DNA of 25,266 nt from Synergistaceae bacterium (GCA_012513245.1 JAAZCN010000021.1:1-25266); one strand, 5' to 3'. Counted from the stretch's first letter, positions 1 to 7,441 are shown. Translations and numbers: made by a program. Notes: generated by a model from the letters alone, not told the origin.

Positions 1-51
1 CAGTGCTGGCTTACTTCTAATTCGCTTCTTAGCTTTTACACGCAAATTCAT
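1..51 (-). CDS. 5' end of an unidentified leftward gene (partial)
   Basis: An ATG at 51 opens a frame that stays open to the window edge and reads MNLRVKAKKRIRSKPAL, strongly basic. A GAGGA Shine-Dalgarno match (58-62) lies about 7 nt upstream, and a well-formed promoter (177-205) sits 119 nt further up on the same strand. Seventeen residues are too few to assign a family. The start call rests on the ribosome site and promoter, not on homology. Confidence 0.4.
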   Translation of the reverse strand, partial: MNLRVKAKKRIRSKPAL

Positions 52-77
52 TGTTATTCCTCTGCGCTTCTAAGCTC

Positions 78-169
78 CGGATATGATCCGTAAACCTTAT
101 CCGTACTTTTGCTTTTCCCTCTATTCAACTGTCATGGTGCGGGCACAACCGGCCTGAGCCGGAGAGTGC
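78..169 (-). promoter_or_regulatory. structured 5' leader with two hairpins
   Basis: The predicted transcript begins almost exactly at a two-tier hairpin: outer GCAC/GTGC (143-146 with 166-169) enclosing inner CCGGC/GCCGG (149-153 with 158-162) around a 4-nt loop. A second small hairpin, CGGAT/ATCCG with a 3-nt loop (78-90), follows. A stem at the extreme 5' end can protect an mRNA from decay. I do not recognise a riboswitch class here. Confidence 0.35.
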
Positions 170-176
170 AAGAGGT

Positions 177-205
177 ATTCTATAGATGATTGCCCATACT
201 GTCAA
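177..205 (-). promoter_or_regulatory. sigma70-type promoter for the left-edge gene
   Basis: On the minus strand there is a perfect TTGACA (200-205), a 17-nt spacer and TAGAAT (177-182). The predicted transcription start is near 170. This gives a leader of about 118 nt ahead of the ATG at 51. Confidence 0.6.
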
Positions 206-226
206 CAAATACAATTAGATTCGAAC

Positions 227-309
227 ATTGTTCTATATAAACTGTAAGTATTCAAGTCCGCACATATATTTATCTACGATGTTTATTGTTCTGTATAAAC
301 CTTACATAT
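227..309. repeat. pair of ~25-bp imperfect direct repeats
   Basis: Positions 227-251 and 285-309 share ATTGTTCTRTATAAAC followed by a looser match, 58 bp apart. They lie between the recA-operon terminator and the left-gene promoter in AT-rich DNA. They could be paired operator sites upstream of the -35 at 200-205, or chance similarity in AT-rich sequence. Confidence 0.3.
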
Positions 310-320
310 ACTACGATTAT

Positions 321-367
321 ATATAAAACTGGGTGATCAGCTTTAGCCGAAACACCCAGTTTTATAT
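321..367 (-). terminator. terminator of the recA operon
   Basis: A perfect 15-bp inverted repeat (321-335 with 353-367; core ACTGGGTG/CACCCAGT) surrounds a 17-nt loop. The right arm, read leftward, is A-rich on one side and T-rich on the other, so the structure could work in both directions. It sits about 70 nt past the recA stop codon. Confidence 0.8.
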
Positions 368-433
368 TGTCAGATTATATTTTAAGTGAATATACTTAGT
401 AGTTGATCAAAGAGTTAATATCGATACTTTCGT

Positions 434-1570
434 TTATTCATCCTCAGTAATATCGAGCTTCAGAACTCCCTCTTCAAGCAGTGCCTCTACAGAATCCTCG
501 ATGCTTCCAGAAAGCACATCTTCTTCTTCGACAACAGGTACATCCAGCAGGCCAAGACCCTCTGCCACCTTATGAAGGACATCCTTTGTTATCTCTTCCA
601 TCAGCTCAGGATGTTCATCCATGTAGGATGCGACTCCCTCTTTGCCCTGACCGAGAGTTTCACCTTTGTAAGAAAGCCATGAGCCTTTTCTTTTGACCAC
701 TTCCCTGTCAATAGCCATATCAAGTACAGACATCGCCTTGGGAACGCCTTTGCCGTATATCAGAGTGGTATGAGCTGTGCGGAAAGGCGGAGCTTGTTTA
801 TTCTTAACTACCTTTATCCACAGTTCATGGCCGATAACTGTTTCTCCCTGAGTGACCTGTTTCCCTCTCTTTACTTCTATCCTTACGGAGCTGTAGAATT
901 TGAGAGCTCGGCCGCCGGTTGTGGTTTCTGAAGGACCTGCTCCATAGCCTGTGTTTATTTGTGATCGCATCTGATTTATAAATATAACGGTTGTGTTGCT
1001 TTTTGAAATAGCCGCAGTGAGGCGCCTTAATGCATAAGACATGAGCCTTGCATGAAGGCCCATTTGGTTGCTGCCCTCTCCCATTTTTCCATCGATCTCA
1101 GCCTGGGGCGTCAAAGCAGCCACAGAGTCTATGACTACAACGTCAAACGCTCCGCTTCGAACAAGGGTATCAAGTATATAAAAAGCCTGTTCTCCGCTGT
1201 CCGGCTGTGACATATAGAGGTTTGCTGTGTCTACTCCAAGAGCGGCTGCGAGTCGGGGGTCAAGTGCATGTTCCGCATCTATAAAGGCAGCCAATCCGCC
1301 TTTTTTCTGTGCTTCCGCCAGGATGTGGAGAGCTATAGTTGTCTTACCGCCGCCCTCCGGCCCAAATATCTCTACAACACGTCCGCGTGGGATCCCACCT
1401 ATGCCGAGAGCAACATCAAGAGAAAGTATCCCGCTTGGAATGACCTCGGCTACACGCATAACTTCATCGCCCAATCTCATTATCGCTCCGTCGCCGAATT
1501 TGCCTCTTATTTCGATCAACGCCTGTTCGAGTATGTCTTCCCTGGTTACCGATTCTTTTTTTCTGGCCAT
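434..1570 (-). CDS. recA: RecA recombinase
   Basis: RecA is the ATP-dependent DNA strand-exchange protein of homologous recombination and the co-protease that triggers LexA self-cleavage where an SOS system exists. The 378-aa protein is of normal length. Visible elements are the Walker A loop at about 70-77 (GPEGGGKT, where GPESSGKT is the usual form), the Walker B strand ending VVVIDSVAAL, the loop-2 region around TTTGGRALKFY, and an acidic C-terminal tail typical of RecA. No intein is present. The ATG has a GGGGAGG Shine-Dalgarno site just upstream. It is the last gene of a minus-strand operon behind thpR, with 61 AT-rich bases between them that may hold an additional weak promoter. The cinA-thpR-recA order is a known arrangement. 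Assignment is secure. Confidence 0.98.
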   Translation of the reverse strand: MARKKESVTREDILEQALIEIRGKFGDGAIMRLGDEVMRVAEVIPSGILSLDVALGIGGIPRGRVVEIFGPEGGGKTTIALHILAEAQKKGGLAAFIDAEHALDPRLAAALGVDTANLYMSQPDSGEQAFYILDTLVRSGAFDVVVIDSVAALTPQAEIDGKMGEGSNQMGLHARLMSYALRRLTAAISKSNTTVIFINQMRSQINTGYGAGPSETTTGGRALKFYSSVRIEVKRGKQVTQGETVIGHELWIKVVKNKQAPPFRTAHTTLIYGKGVPKAMSVLDMAIDREVVKRKGSWLSYKGETLGQGKEGVASYMDEHPELMEEITKDVLHKVAEGLGLLDVPVVEEEDVLSGSIEDSVEALLEEGVLKLDITEDE

Positions 1571-1616
1571 TTATATGCCTCCCCGTATCTATTTAATACT
1601 ATTTGAATACAAAGAT

Positions 1617-1645
1617 ATTATATACAGTATGTCATATTTTGAAAA
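1617..1645 (-). promoter_or_regulatory. possible internal promoter for recA
   Basis: In the thpR-recA gap a perfect TATAAT (1617-1622) lies 17 nt below TTTTCA (1640-1645), a poor -35 that overlaps the end of thpR. CTGTATATA beside it resembles one half of an E. coli-type SOS box, but the second half is absent. Confidence 0.3.
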
Positions 1646-2183
1646 GACCCAGTGGGGTGTATCTCGGACCCATGGGAGAGAGCTCACTTTGCATAAGCGT
1701 TATCTCTCTGACTGTCCAAGATGCAGTAACCAGCACTTCGCTCTCCATCGTTGACAGGATCTTTTCCGGCAGGGGGAGATCAGATTGCCTGCGACCTATT
1801 GTGATGTGAGGCGTGTACTTTTTGTTTTCCCTTAGTATAGAGGCTTTCAACGCTGTTTTTTCAACTTCATTCCTTATTGCAAAAAGACTTTCTGTGTTTC
1901 CCTTTACACCCGCCCACACTACTCTGGGCCTCACTAGGTCGGGAAATCCTCCGATCCCTTCAATGTTTATATCGAATGGACCTGTCTGTCTTATGTTTTT
2001 TAAATTATTTAATAGCATGTTAACTGTCTCGGGTGGCTTTTCTCCACAGAACTTAAGAGTTATGTGCATAGTTTCGGGATACGCCCACCTGAACTCATGC
2101 GATTCACGTCTCCTGGCAGAGAGCCAGTCTGACATGATCTTTATTTGAGGTTTAGGAATAGTTACACAGACAAAAGTCCTCAG
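1632..2183 (-). CDS. thpR: RNA 2',3'-cyclic phosphodiesterase (LigT/ThpR, 2H family), CTG start
   Basis: This 2H phosphoesterase hydrolyses RNA 2',3'-cyclic phosphates to 2'-phosphates. Both catalytic H-x-T motifs are present: HIT in MHITLKF and HIT in YTPHITIGR. The first ATG (2135) gives 167 aa and lacks the family's first beta strand. Reading on upstream in the same frame to an in-frame TGA (2208-2210) restores RTFVCVTIPKP, which matches the usual N-terminus (RTFVAIxIP). The only plausible start there is CTG at 2181-2183, preceded by GGGAG (2189-2193) at 5 nt. This gives 183 aa with the histidines near 40 and 126, close to the E. coli spacing. I therefore annotate the CTG start. A start at 2135 would be the default of most gene callers. 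The family is certain and the start moderately so. Confidence 0.9.
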   Translation of the reverse strand: MRTFVCVTIPKPQIKIMSDWLSARRRESHEFRWAYPETMHITLKFCGEKPPETVNMLLNNLKNIRQTGPFDINIEGIGGFPDLVRPRVVWAGVKGNTESLFAIRNEVEKTALKASILRENKKYTPHITIGRRQSDLPLPEKILSTMESEVLVTASWTVREITLMQSELSPMGPRYTPLGLFKI

Positions 2184-2188
2184 GAGAA

Positions 2189-2193
2189 CTCCC
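2189..2193 (-). promoter_or_regulatory. Shine-Dalgarno supporting the thpR CTG start
   Basis: GGGAG on the minus strand, 5 nt ahead of CTG (2181-2183). There is no comparable site ahead of the ATG at 2135. Confidence 0.5.
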
Positions 2194-2223
2194 GAGAAAA
2201 AAGGTATTCACCCTACCATGTCA

Positions 2224-2697
2224 TTACATCCTTTCCAACAGAGCTGTAAGGGCTGTTTCTACCGCAGAATTCCTTATTTGCACCCTATCTCCGCTGAACC
2301 GTTTTTTAAATGTATATGTGGCTTCATTTGAAGATATCCCGAACCAAACTGTTCCAACAGGCTTTTCTTCGCTTCCTCCGTCCGGTCCGGCTATCCCTGT
2401 TACACTTAGAGCAATTTCAGACCTGAACATCTTCCTGGCTCCCTCAGCCATTTTTTCGGCACACCGGGAGCTTACTGCACCCTGATCATCAATTATCCGG
2501 GAGTCAACTCCAAGAATATCAATTTTTGCTTCGTTACTATACGTCACAGCAGAACCAAGAAAGACCTTTGAAGCTCCGGGAACATCCGTTACAGCTCCGG
2601 CAATCAGTCCACCGGTGCATGACTCTGCAAAGGCAATGGTCGTGTTGTGATAAGCTGCTGCTTCTACCAGTTTTTTTGCAAGGAGGCCTGTATCCAT
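2224..2697 (-). CDS. pncC: nicotinamide-nucleotide amidohydrolase (CinA C-terminal/PncC domain)
   Basis: The protein deamidates nicotinamide mononucleotide to nicotinate mononucleotide in pyridine-nucleotide salvage. The 157-aa chain is the CinA C-terminal domain alone, without the MoaB-like N-terminal domain of full CinA. Signature segments are AESCTGG (catalytic Ser about residue 26), YSNEAK and TGIAGPDGG followed by KPVGTV. Two in-frame ATGs occur at 2703 and 2697. GGGAG abuts the first but lies 6 nt before the second, so I prefer 2697. The first would overlap the pgpA stop as ATGA. Its place between pgpA and thpR-recA matches the widespread linkage of cinA-type genes to recA. Assignment is secure. 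Confidence 0.94.
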   Translation of the reverse strand: MDTGLLAKKLVEAAAYHNTTIAFAESCTGGLIAGAVTDVPGASKVFLGSAVTYSNEAKIDILGVDSRIIDDQGAVSSRCAEKMAEGARKMFRSEIALSVTGIAGPDGGSEEKPVGTVWFGISSNEATYTFKKRFSGDRVQIRNSAVETALTALLERM

Positions 2698-2699
2698 TG

Positions 2700-3188
2700 T
2701 CATCTCCCGATAAGACCGAAGATCGCATCCATCCCGCCCTTAAAGAAGATCCACGTCAATCCCCTAAGAAGCAGGTTGGCCATTATGCCGCCAACGATGT
2801 CATCTGCCATTATGCCTACCCCTCCGGGCAATCTTTCCATATCTCTTACGGGAAATGGCTTTGTTATGTCAATTATCCTGAAGAGAAAAAGCCCGACTAT
2901 AGCGTAGGTAGGATCAAAACCCCAGCATGCTGTCCAGCATCCGGCGACTTCATCGATCACAATTTCCTGCGGATCTTCTCTTTGAACAGCCTTTTCATAT
3001 TTATCAGCAGCTATCGTTCCTATGACAGCTACAGCTGCGATCACCCAAAGAGGCAGTCCGCCAAAAGCTATCCAGATCAAACACGCTGCCATGGATCCCA
3101 GTGTTCCGGGCATCTTGCTGAACCTGCCAAGAGTCCCCATAGTGGATATCATCCCATACCAGGTTTTCATTTCAGAAATAAGTATCAT
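2700..3188 (-). CDS. pgpA: phosphatidylglycerophosphatase A
   Basis: PgpA dephosphorylates phosphatidylglycerophosphate to phosphatidylglycerol at the inner membrane. The 162-aa protein shows the family signatures in order: an N-terminal TMGTLGRFSKMPGTLGS segment, VIDEVAG, FRIIDITKPFP, and a C-terminal GGVGIMADDIVGG segment with the acidic metal-binding residues. About three to four hydrophobic membrane segments separate them. Its ATG overlaps the rimO stop by one base (TAATG) and its TGA lies next to the cinA start, so translation is probably coupled throughout. Length is normal for the family (about 160-170 aa). No anomalies are visible. Confidence 0.95.
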   Translation of the reverse strand: MILISEMKTWYGMISTMGTLGRFSKMPGTLGSMAACLIWIAFGGLPLWVIAAVAVIGTIAADKYEKAVQREDPQEIVIDEVAGCWTACWGFDPTYAIVGLFLFRIIDITKPFPVRDMERLPGGVGIMADDIVGGIMANLLLRGLTWIFFKGGMDAIFGLIGR

Positions 3189-4480
3189 TATCTCAACTCT
3201 TCTCCAACCATATCGTGGGGCATTGCTTCCGTCATTCTGACTTTTACAATGTCACCCTCTTTGACCTTGTCACTTATGTTCCTTATTTCTATCGATCCGT
3301 CTACTTCAGGCGCCTCGCGGAAACTTCTCCCCTCGGCAAAAGAGGCTTCCCTGTCTATCTTCTCAACAAGCACATCCATGGTCCTGCCTTCAAAAAGCAT
3401 CTGCCTTTCCATAGATATCTCTTCCTGAAGAGCCATCAGTTTTCTCAGACGTTTTTGCTTCACAGGTTCTGACACTTTATCACCCATCTTTTCTGCCTCT
3501 GTGCCTTCCTCGGCAAAGAAGGTAAATGCACCCATCCTGTCAAAACGTGTCCTGGTGATGAAATCCAGCAAATTATCAAAATGAGCCTTTTTCTCTCCGG
3601 GAAAACCCACCATGCAGGTCGTGCGAAGCGCAAAATCTTCGTTGATGCTTCTTGCAGCTGTAAATATCGACGAAAGCCCCTCCGGTGAGATTTTTCTATT
3701 CATAGCAGAGAGAATTTCTGGATCCGCGTGCTGTATCGGTATGTCCAGGTAAGGAAGGACCTGCTTTCCGGAAGCGACCCTCTCAAGGAGTTTATTCGTT
3801 ATCCGGCTGGGGTGGAGATATAGGAGTCTGATCCATATATTTTTGGGAAGCGCACTCTCCAGCTCATCGATGAGATCAATGAGAGAATCTTTCCCATAAA
3901 GGTCGGTACCATAGACCGTCAGATCCTGACCTACTACGCACAGTTCAACAGCTCCCTCTTTAACAAGTTGATCGGCTTCACTGATAAGCGTATCAATGGG
4001 AAGGCTGCTAAGTCCTCCCCTGATCCCCGGTATTGCACAGTATGTACATTTATTATTACAGCCTTCGCTTATTTTTAGGTATCTCGTAAATTTCGACGAC
4101 GATGGCAGCGAAGTCCTGCAACGGCTATTCTCCGGTATTCCTCCCATGCTCCTTATTACAGATGCCCAATCCTCGCTTCTTGCCCAGAAATCTACGACTG
4201 GCATCTCTTTGATCAGATCGTCTGAATATCTGTTTACAAGACATCCGACGACACCTATCTTTTTTAATTTTCCCTCTTTTTTAAGCTGTTCCAGATCCAA
4301 TATTGCCGCAATACTCTCTTCGGATGCTGGCTGTATAAATCCACATGTGTTGACTATGCCGACATCCGCAGATTCAACATCATCAACCAGCACATACCCG
4401 GCACGCTGAAGTTCTCCTGCCAGGCACTCGCTGTCGACCCTGTTTTTCGCACATCCAAGGCTAAGACAATATACCTTCAT
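3188..4480 (-). CDS. rimO: ribosomal protein S12 (Asp) methylthiotransferase RimO
   Basis: RimO is a radical-SAM enzyme carrying two [4Fe-4S] clusters that methylthiolates a conserved aspartate of ribosomal protein S12. The N-terminal UPF0004 domain has Cys10, Cys46 and Cys80 for the auxiliary cluster. The radical-SAM motif is CNNKCTYC (Cys141, 145, 148), and a C-terminal TRAM domain covers roughly the last 65 residues. The N-terminus MKVYCLSLGCAKNRVDSE is typical of RimO rather than MiaB. The 430-aa length is normal. The ATG overlaps the stop of the upstream asparaginase-like gene as ATGA, with no good Shine-Dalgarno of its own, which points to translational coupling. Confidence 0.95.
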   Translation of the reverse strand: MKVYCLSLGCAKNRVDSECLAGELQRAGYVLVDDVESADVGIVNTCGFIQPASEESIAAILDLEQLKKEGKLKKIGVVGCLVNRYSDDLIKEMPVVDFWARSEDWASVIRSMGGIPENSRCRTSLPSSSKFTRYLKISEGCNNKCTYCAIPGIRGGLSSLPIDTLISEADQLVKEGAVELCVVGQDLTVYGTDLYGKDSLIDLIDELESALPKNIWIRLLYLHPSRITNKLLERVASGKQVLPYLDIPIQHADPEILSAMNRKISPEGLSSIFTAARSINEDFALRTTCMVGFPGEKKAHFDNLLDFITRTRFDRMGAFTFFAEEGTEAEKMGDKVSEPVKQKRLRKLMALQEEISMERQMLFEGRTMDVLVEKIDREASFAEGRSFREAPEVDGSIEIRNISDKVKEGDIVKVRMTEAMPHDMVGEELR

Positions 4481-5472
4481 TTATAAAGAAGTTGAGAGTC
4501 TTCGCTCACAGGTTGATTTAACATATATAGACTGAGTCCCTGCCCTGTAAGTCCGGCCGCTATCCCAAGGGCCATTTTTATTCTTGCCTGGTAAGGATTC
4601 AGCTTCCCTCCTGACATCACGCCCATCTCGAGCAGTTTGACAAAGCACCCTTCGAAATAGTTAGTCTGGGCGGTATGTCCCTGAAAACATCTTGAAACCA
4701 CTGTTACGGGTATTCTTTTTCTGAGTATATTCCTTATGTGGGGGACCCATGAGGGAGGGACGTTGCCCGTACCAAATCCGGCAAGCACAAGACCCTGGAC
4801 CTCTTTATTCGAAGCAAGGGAAGCTATTATCCTTTCCCCGCCCCCCAGCGATGCATAGACAAGTTCTACTGCAGCGGGAGTTTCAGGTTTCCTGGCAAGG
4901 AAGCCCGGTCTTCTTAAGGTTCGCAGAAACTTGACCTCATCGTTCAGCATTTTTCCAATAGAACCTTTTTCAGGAGACTGAAATATATTTTCCGGGCTAG
5001 TAGGATCCACCATTACCGCTTCTGAAGCCGCGAAGAGTTCGCCGCTTGAGCAGATCAAAACACCTTTATCCTTTGCCTCCTCGGAGAGGGCTGCAAGGAC
5101 AGAGCACCTAAGGTTCATCAGGCCCTCTTTAAGACCGGCCCGGCCCTGCACCATAAGGTTTGCAAATATAACCGGCTGAGGATGCTCCCAGAGAAGATCC
5201 GTAAGGTATGCCATCTCCTCCATAACTCCGCTCCCCGATATAACTATTATGCCCGTGTAACCATCTGAAACCAGTGTTTCAAACATATTCTCCATTTCTG
5301 CCGTCAATTTCATGGAGTAATGGTTGCTGGGCTGGCAGCTCCATTCGATCAGCTCACAGCAATCTACCAAGTCCTCCGGCAGATAATTTAAAAGCGAGCA
5401 CGGGTCAGCGCTTTCTTCATCTCCTGAAAAATTACCGGCAATCACTAAAGCAAGCTTTGTCTTGGGCTCCAA
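4477..5472 (-). CDS. L-asparaginase-fold protein without the catalytic residues
   Basis: The 331-aa protein has the length and landmarks of type I/II L-asparaginases: MEEMAYLTDLL after the second catalytic loop, GFGTGNVP (compare GxGNGN), and a C-terminal LNPYQARIKMALGI. The catalytic positions are replaced. The TGGTIAG loop reads IAGNFSG (Asn14 where the nucleophilic Thr sits), the HGTDT loop reads SGSGV (Ser81-Gly82 for Thr-Asp), and the catalytic Lys appears as Asp156. Hydrolysis by the usual mechanism is therefore unlikely, and the role is unknown. The start is TTG at 5472, with a perfect GGAGG at 7 nt. The longer ATG frame from 5526 would begin inside the promoter -10. It is the first gene of the operon leading to rimO and recA. 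Confidence 0.82.
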   Translation of the reverse strand: MEPKTKLALVIAGNFSGDEESADPCSLLNYLPEDLVDCCELIEWSCQPSNHYSMKLTAEMENMFETLVSDGYTGIIVISGSGVMEEMAYLTDLLWEHPQPVIFANLMVQGRAGLKEGLMNLRCSVLAALSEEAKDKGVLICSSGELFAASEAVMVDPTSPENIFQSPEKGSIGKMLNDEVKFLRTLRRPGFLARKPETPAAVELVYASLGGGERIIASLASNKEVQGLVLAGFGTGNVPPSWVPHIRNILRKRIPVTVVSRCFQGHTAQTNYFEGCFVKLLEMGVMSGGKLNPYQARIKMALGIAAGLTGQGLSLYMLNQPVSEDSQLLYK

Positions 5473-5479
5473 ATCGATT

Positions 5480-5484
5480 CCTCC
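5480..5484 (-). promoter_or_regulatory. Shine-Dalgarno fixing the TTG start at 5472
   Basis: GGAGG on the minus strand, 7 nt before TTG. It outranks the upstream ATG at 5526, which lies within the predicted promoter. Confidence 0.75.
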
Positions 5485-5524
5485 ATCCCAGATAATGAGA
5501 GATATTACTCTGCTCTCAACGTGC

Positions 5525-5553
5525 ATTTTATCGCAAAGTCAGGCACGTTACAA
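5525..5553 (-). promoter_or_regulatory. promoter of the asparaginase-like/rimO/recA operon
   Basis: On the minus strand TTGTAA (5548-5553), a 17-nt spacer and TAAAAT (5525-5530). The start point is expected near 5518, giving a leader of about 46 nt to the TTG at 5472. Confidence 0.55.
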
Positions 5554-5764
5554 ACGAAAATATATTTCCACCGGTTTCAATGGGTTACTGCAACGTTTCG
5601 AACATGTCTCTAATGATAAGGAATTTTCCTGTGGACTTTTGATCTTTTTCAGTTTATCTTACTATGGATCAGAGTATACATGCGCACATTTCTATTTTAT
5701 CAATAACATGCCTCTGTCCAACAGGCTGTCAGGCATGGATACGAACAACGGGAGGAAATGAGAT
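5527..5764. other. divergent intergenic region between the recA operon and dedA
   Basis: About 290 bp separate the TTG at 5472 from the dedA start. The left part holds the leftward promoter. Just before dedA is a hairpin, CATGCCT/AGGCATG (5707-5713 with 5731-5737), whose 17-nt loop contains a smaller CTGT/ACAG pair (5714-5717 with 5721-5724). It ends about 14 nt before the GGAGG of dedA. I found no convincing rightward promoter, only weak matches around 5639-5665, and no small gene. Confidence 0.5.
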
Positions 5765-6409
5765 TTGGAAGCTTTATCAGCACTTACAACGATGTTTTCT
5801 TCACTTATAAGCTGGCTGGTCGATGTCATTGGACACTTGGGGTACCCGGGGATCATCGGTCTTATGTTTCTTGAATCTTCTTTTTTTCCCTTCCCGAGCG
5901 AGGTAGTTGTGCCCCCTGCAGGTTATCTGGCGTGGAAAGGCGAAATGAACCTTTTGTTAGTAATACTTTCCGGCATCGCAGGAAGTATCCTTGGAGGGGT
6001 CTTCAATTACTGGATAGCAGTAAAGTGGGGAAGACCGATCTTTGAGAAGTATGGGAAATACTTTTTTGTAACGCATGAATCACTTGACAAGGCCGAACTG
6101 TTTTTCTCCAAGCATGGACACATAAGCACATTTACAGGCAGGTTGATCCCTGTCATAAGACAGTACATATCGCTTCCCGCAGGACTGGCAAGAATGCCTA
6201 TGGGACAGTTTTGTCTATACACCGCACTGGGTTCCGGGATATGGGTGGTAATATTGGCACTGACAGGCTACTTCCTGGGAAGCAATCAAGAGCTGATCCA
6301 CCAGGAGATCAAGAAGATCTCAATATTTCTGATAATTGGATGCGGAATTTTGACATCAGTCTACATCTGGAGATACAGAAAAAAGGAAAAGGCTAAGAAC
6401 AACGGATAA
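5765..6409 (+). CDS. DedA-family membrane protein (VTT domain)
   Basis: DedA proteins are polytopic inner-membrane proteins linked to proton-motive force, envelope stress and, for some members, flipping of undecaprenyl phosphate or phospholipids. This 214-aa protein has hydrophobic segments near 10-40, 60-85, 140-165 and 175-200. It carries the conserved [10 protein letters not shown] re-entrant segment and [18 protein letters not shown], which contains the essential arginine pair. The basic C-terminal tail is normal. The start is TTG, 9 nt after GGAGG (5751-5755). The ATG at 5758 is in another frame. It heads a likely rightward operon with the CorA-like gene (33-nt gap) and msrAB. The exact substrate cannot be read from the sequence. 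Confidence 0.92.
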   Translation: MEALSALTTMFSSLISWLVDVIGHLGYPGIIGLMFLESSFFPFPSEVVVPPAGYLAWKGEMNLLLVILSGIAGSILGGVFNYWIAVKWGRPIFEKYGKYFFVTHESLDKAELFFSKHGHISTFTGRLIPVIRQYISLPAGLARMPMGQFCLYTALGSGIWVVILALTGYFLGSNQELIHQEIKKISIFLIIGCGILTSVYIWRYRKKEKAKNNG

Positions 6410-6442
6410 TAGTAGCTGCTCCTCATAAGGGAGGTTTAAACT

Positions 6443-7354
6443 GTGTATTATTCAATAGGCAGGAAGCTTCTGAAGATAGAAGGAGAAGGTGATATCCCCC
6501 AGCCTTTTGCCGCTGTGCTGACCGGGGACGAATTCGAAAAAGGAGAACTTCCGCCCGGTTTTGACCGATCGTCCATGGCGCGATATCCAAAACCTCGTTT
6601 CTGCAAAGCTGAAGTACACGAGGATATGCTCTCGGGAACCCTCTCTGTTCCTAATAAAAGATCCTTTGGAAAGCACTCCGGGTTTTCATACTACATTAAT
6701 AGAACCGGTGTCATTTTTGTTGACGATTCCGGGTTAACAACAACAATTTTGGAAAAGGCGGAGAAAACCGCAGTGTGGCGTGAGCCCTCTGCAGGTCACT
6801 TTTTCTACACTTTTATGGAGATACTTGTTGAGAACGATCTGAGATACCTTGAAGGGATAGAGGATAGGCTGGCAAAACTGGAGGCTTCGGTTCTGTCCAA
6901 TAAACTTGAAGGTTTTATGTACAGAATAGTGGAAATAAGAAAAGAGATACTTGCCTGCTCGCATTATTATTCGCAGCTTTCCGACGTAGCTCTGGAAATC
7001 CTTGAAAACGAAAATGAGATTTTTGAAGAATCTTCCCTTAGGATGCTAAAACATTTTTCAGACAGAGCCCACAGACTTCGTCAAGAGACGCAGATGTTGC
7101 GTGAATACTCCCTTCAGATAAGCGAAGCATACCAAACACAGATAGATATCAGGCAGAATATCGTCATGAAAGTCCTGACAGTAGTAACTGCAATATTCCT
7201 TCCCCTCTCGCTCATCGCCGGATGGTACGGCATGAATTTTGAGAACATGCCCGAACTTCACTGGCATTACGGATACCTTTATGTCTTCTTATTAAGTATC
7301 ATAGTCGTCATGGGATGCCTTTGGATCTTTAAAAGAAAAAAATTTCTAAAGTAG
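6443..7354 (+). CDS. corA: CorA-family magnesium/divalent cation transporter
   Basis: CorA forms a pentameric Mg2+ channel whose cytoplasmic domain senses magnesium. The 303-aa protein has a long N-terminal soluble domain, an extended helical stretch at about 130-240 leading into the pore helix, and two C-terminal membrane segments (about 243-262 and 277-296). The signature YGMNF lies at 262-266, followed by ENMPELHW and a basic tail FKRKKFLK. The start is GTG with GGGAGG (6429-6434) 8 nt upstream. A short gap to dedA suggests cotranscription. The N-terminal domain is less typical than the membrane end, so transport of another divalent ion is possible. Family assignment is secure. Confidence 0.93.
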   Translation: MYYSIGRKLLKIEGEGDIPQPFAAVLTGDEFEKGELPPGFDRSSMARYPKPRFCKAEVHEDMLSGTLSVPNKRSFGKHSGFSYYINRTGVIFVDDSGLTTTILEKAEKTAVWREPSAGHFFYTFMEILVENDLRYLEGIEDRLAKLEASVLSNKLEGFMYRIVEIRKEILACSHYYSQLSDVALEILENENEIFEESSLRMLKHFSDRAHRLRQETQMLREYSLQISEAYQTQIDIRQNIVMKVLTVVTAIFLPLSLIAGWYGMNFENMPELHWHYGYLYVFLLSIIVVMGCLWIFKRKKFLK

Positions 7355-7441
7355 AAGCCGGCATACTAAAGACCGGGCTCAGACCGCGACTAACATAACC
7401 AGGCACGAGGTCCGTACGCTCATGATAAGGAGGCAGTTGTA

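Noticed and set aside
223..233. Palindrome GAACATTGTTC resembling a Gram-positive LexA (Cheo) box
   Set aside because: The half-sites are separated by 3 bases, where GAAC-N4-GTTC is expected, and it is downstream of recA, not before it.
1617..1630. SOS box before recA (CTGTATATA)
   Set aside because: Only one half matches; the ACAG half is missing.
1632..2135. thpR as a truncated or frameshifted pseudogene
   Set aside because: The missing N-terminal strand is encoded in frame directly upstream, so a non-standard start explains it better.
5473..5526. N-terminal extension of the asparaginase-like protein from ATG 5526
   Set aside because: That ATG overlaps the -10 element, the extra 18 residues do not fit the family, and GGAGG supports TTG at 5472.
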